Shown: positions 62,736 to 64,000 of the stretch, piece after piece | How the letters are laid out: each line of letters starts with the position of its first letter | Numbering within the stretch: position 1 is the first letter of the stretch | Origin: Montifringilla adamsi | Lineage: Eukaryota > Chordata > Aves > Passeriformes > Passeridae | Direction: 5' to 3' | Length of the DNA: 64,000 nucleotides | Assembly (NCBI GenBank): GCA_017590115.1 | Contig: JAGGNK010006448.1 | Coordinates: 2,181,849 to 2,245,848, forward strand | Position numbers and translations under genes: made by a program | The notes under the pieces: generated by a model | The model's input: the letters and a program-made list of their open reading frames with translations, nothing else | What the model was told of the DNA's origin: nothing | Database searches by the model: none

Positions 62736-63942
62736 CTGGCCATGCCAGGGACCAGCAGCAGCCTAGCTGCAGCAGCTCAGATCTCAGCAGGGGCAAATTC
62801 ATCCAGAGATACCCCCTACGAACTTATCTGGCTTGTCCTGATCCCAGAGGTGGCTCATACCATCCTAAGTGCACGAAGTACTCCATCATAGCGGGAGTAC
62901 TCATCTAAACACAGATCACAGCGCAAGCTGAACACTGCTTTAAGGGCACTGGAGGCAAAGCAATGCAAGTGCCTTGCACTACTAAATTCTCCTGCAATAA
63001 CTCAAGACAAACAAAATGAAAAATCAACATTTTAGATAAAGTTTCAATGTCTTTATTTGTTCCTCCTTTTATAAAATCAGAAGGCTATAAAGAGCTACAG
63101 ACAAAACATGAACAACACATGTCCAAGTTCCAGAACACAAGGAGTATGAGGGTTTAGAAATAAGTATTTTTTAAAGATGCCGGTTCTCTGCCGAGTTTTC
63201 ACATTGTGTCAGAAGAAATAGGGAAGACAAAAAGTAAATATGCTTGCTAGTCAATGATTTAAGGGAACACTCAAAACAGCTACTAAGGGAGACAGACTGG
63301 TGAAACCCACATCTGGCTTTCACAGCTGCTTGAGAAACGATTCACAAAGGGCTCGGGTCAGCATGCAGCACGGGCTCAGGACTGGTACCCATCACCACAC
63401 CGCAGGCAGACACTTCCCATATTAGCAGATGGGCACAGCAGGGTCTGGTACAGGACAGCAGGAAGCTCCGACAGACAGATTGCCAGTGCAGAATTTCATA
63501 GGGGGAATGGTGAAGGTCGATTATCAAAAATGTAACCTTTTGGTTTTCCACAGAGCATGTTTTTCTCTTAAAGTTCCCACTCAGCAGTTATTCATTACCA
63601 GTTTCCTCCTGTTAGAGAAATTACTTGGTTGGCATGACAACATATTCCCACCACGAATTTCTATCCCTGTGCCTACTTTCAGTTCCTGAGAACTGAGAGC
63701 TTCACTGATTCCTCTTCACCCTTTCATGCCATTACTGCCTATACCATACTCCTTCACATGGGCTTTTATTTGAATTGCATCTGGCATCCATGGGTGTGCA
63801 CAGTCATTGTGTTCTCTGGCAATGACATTATACAGAGGAGCTGCAGTTCAGGAACACACTCAATGTAAAGAGCAACTCCTAAACACACCAGAGACATGGT
63901 CAAGGCTTGGTAACTGACCTACATCATCCATGTTTTAGAGGG

Positions 63943-64000
63943 TGTCGTGGTTTGACCCGGAAGTGAGGTTTTGGGAAGTTATGGTCAAACAAAAGATATT
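63943..64000 (+). mobile_element. Start of an ERV-type LTR cut by the window edge
   Basis: TGTCGTGGTTTGACCCGG is the characteristic beginning of a songbird ERV LTR family whose ends form near-perfect inverted repeats (the opposite end reads CAAACCACGACA-like). The following GAGGTTTTGGGAAGTTATGG continues to the window end, so length and internal content cannot be judged. Confidence 0.6.

Larger units (their letters stand above)
22003..64000 (-). other. KLF12: Partial KLF12 intron (upstream side, at least 42 kb)
   Basis: The acceptor at 22003-22020 on the minus strand belongs to an intron that does not close within the window. I looked on the minus strand for the upstream coding segment (the N-terminal Met exon and the VKTELLES-type segment) and did not find it. 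A 5' intron of tens of kilobases fits the very large KLF12 gene of vertebrates. The content is mostly AT-rich unique-looking DNA with interspersed CR1 and LTR relics, microsatellites and short tandem duplications listed individually. No other gene on either strand can be supported. Confidence 0.82.

Noticed and set aside
22003..64000. Search for the upstream KLF12 exon carrying the start Met and the segment before SPNVHNYPD
   Set aside because: No minus-strand stretch with those residues and proper splice sites was found by eye, so the exon probably lies beyond the window. A profile search could overturn this.
1..64000. Prokaryotic-type systems, CRISPR arrays, tRNA or rRNA genes
   Set aside because: The window is avian intronic DNA. 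No regularly spaced repeat-spacer array, cloverleaf or rRNA segment was seen.

Overview
This window is vertebrate nuclear DNA, almost certainly from a bird and probably a songbird. Two exons of one recognisable gene sit in long AT-rich introns that carry CR1 non-LTR retrotransposon fragments, ERV-type LTR relics and one apparent ancient MIR-like SINE. The bird call rests on several CR1 3' ends (the tail related to repeated ATTCTATG) and on LTR families that I associate with passerines. I see no prokaryotic genes, operons, CRISPR arrays or RNA genes.

The gene is KLF12 (Krueppel-like factor 12, also called AP-2rep), on the minus strand. Exon 21459-22002 encodes 181 codons of the N-terminal repression region. 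These include the CtBP-binding motif PVDLS, a serine-rich linker and the conserved segment before the acidic region. Exon 6437-6572 encodes the next 45 or so residues, with the acidic SDSDDDD run. Both exons have canonical splice sites, and their phases fit each other exactly (the first ends in phase 1, the second begins with the remaining two codon bases). The exon with the usual start Met lies upstream, beyond 64000. The exons for the basic region and the three C2H2 zinc fingers lie downstream, before position 1. The window therefore holds the repressor-recruitment half of the protein and not the DNA-binding half.

Layout in plus coordinates: 1-6436 is partial intron with a MIR-like SINE near 5.7 kb. 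6437-6572 is a KLF12 exon. 6573-21458 is a complete intron of 14,886 bp, holding a CR1/LTR composite at 7.5-8.1 kb, a CR1 with an unusual perfect hairpin at 9.6-9.9 kb, and a polypurine tract with a GA microsatellite at 18.2-18.7 kb. 21459-22002 is the large KLF12 exon. 22003-64000 is one partial intron of at least 42 kb, containing CR1 copies at 34.8, 52.3, 52.6, 60.9 and 62.6 kb, LTRs at 51.9, 55.9, 58.1 and 63.9 kb, short tandem duplications, palindromes and several stretches that look like candidate conserved non-coding elements.

No undescribed biological system is evident. The most useful leads are the perfect inverted repeat inside a CR1, the degenerate tandem array in an LTR, an isolated coding-like open stretch at 30.1 kb, a GC-rich island with a TCACGTGA site at 31.1 kb, and candidate intronic enhancers, one with an RFX-like X-box.
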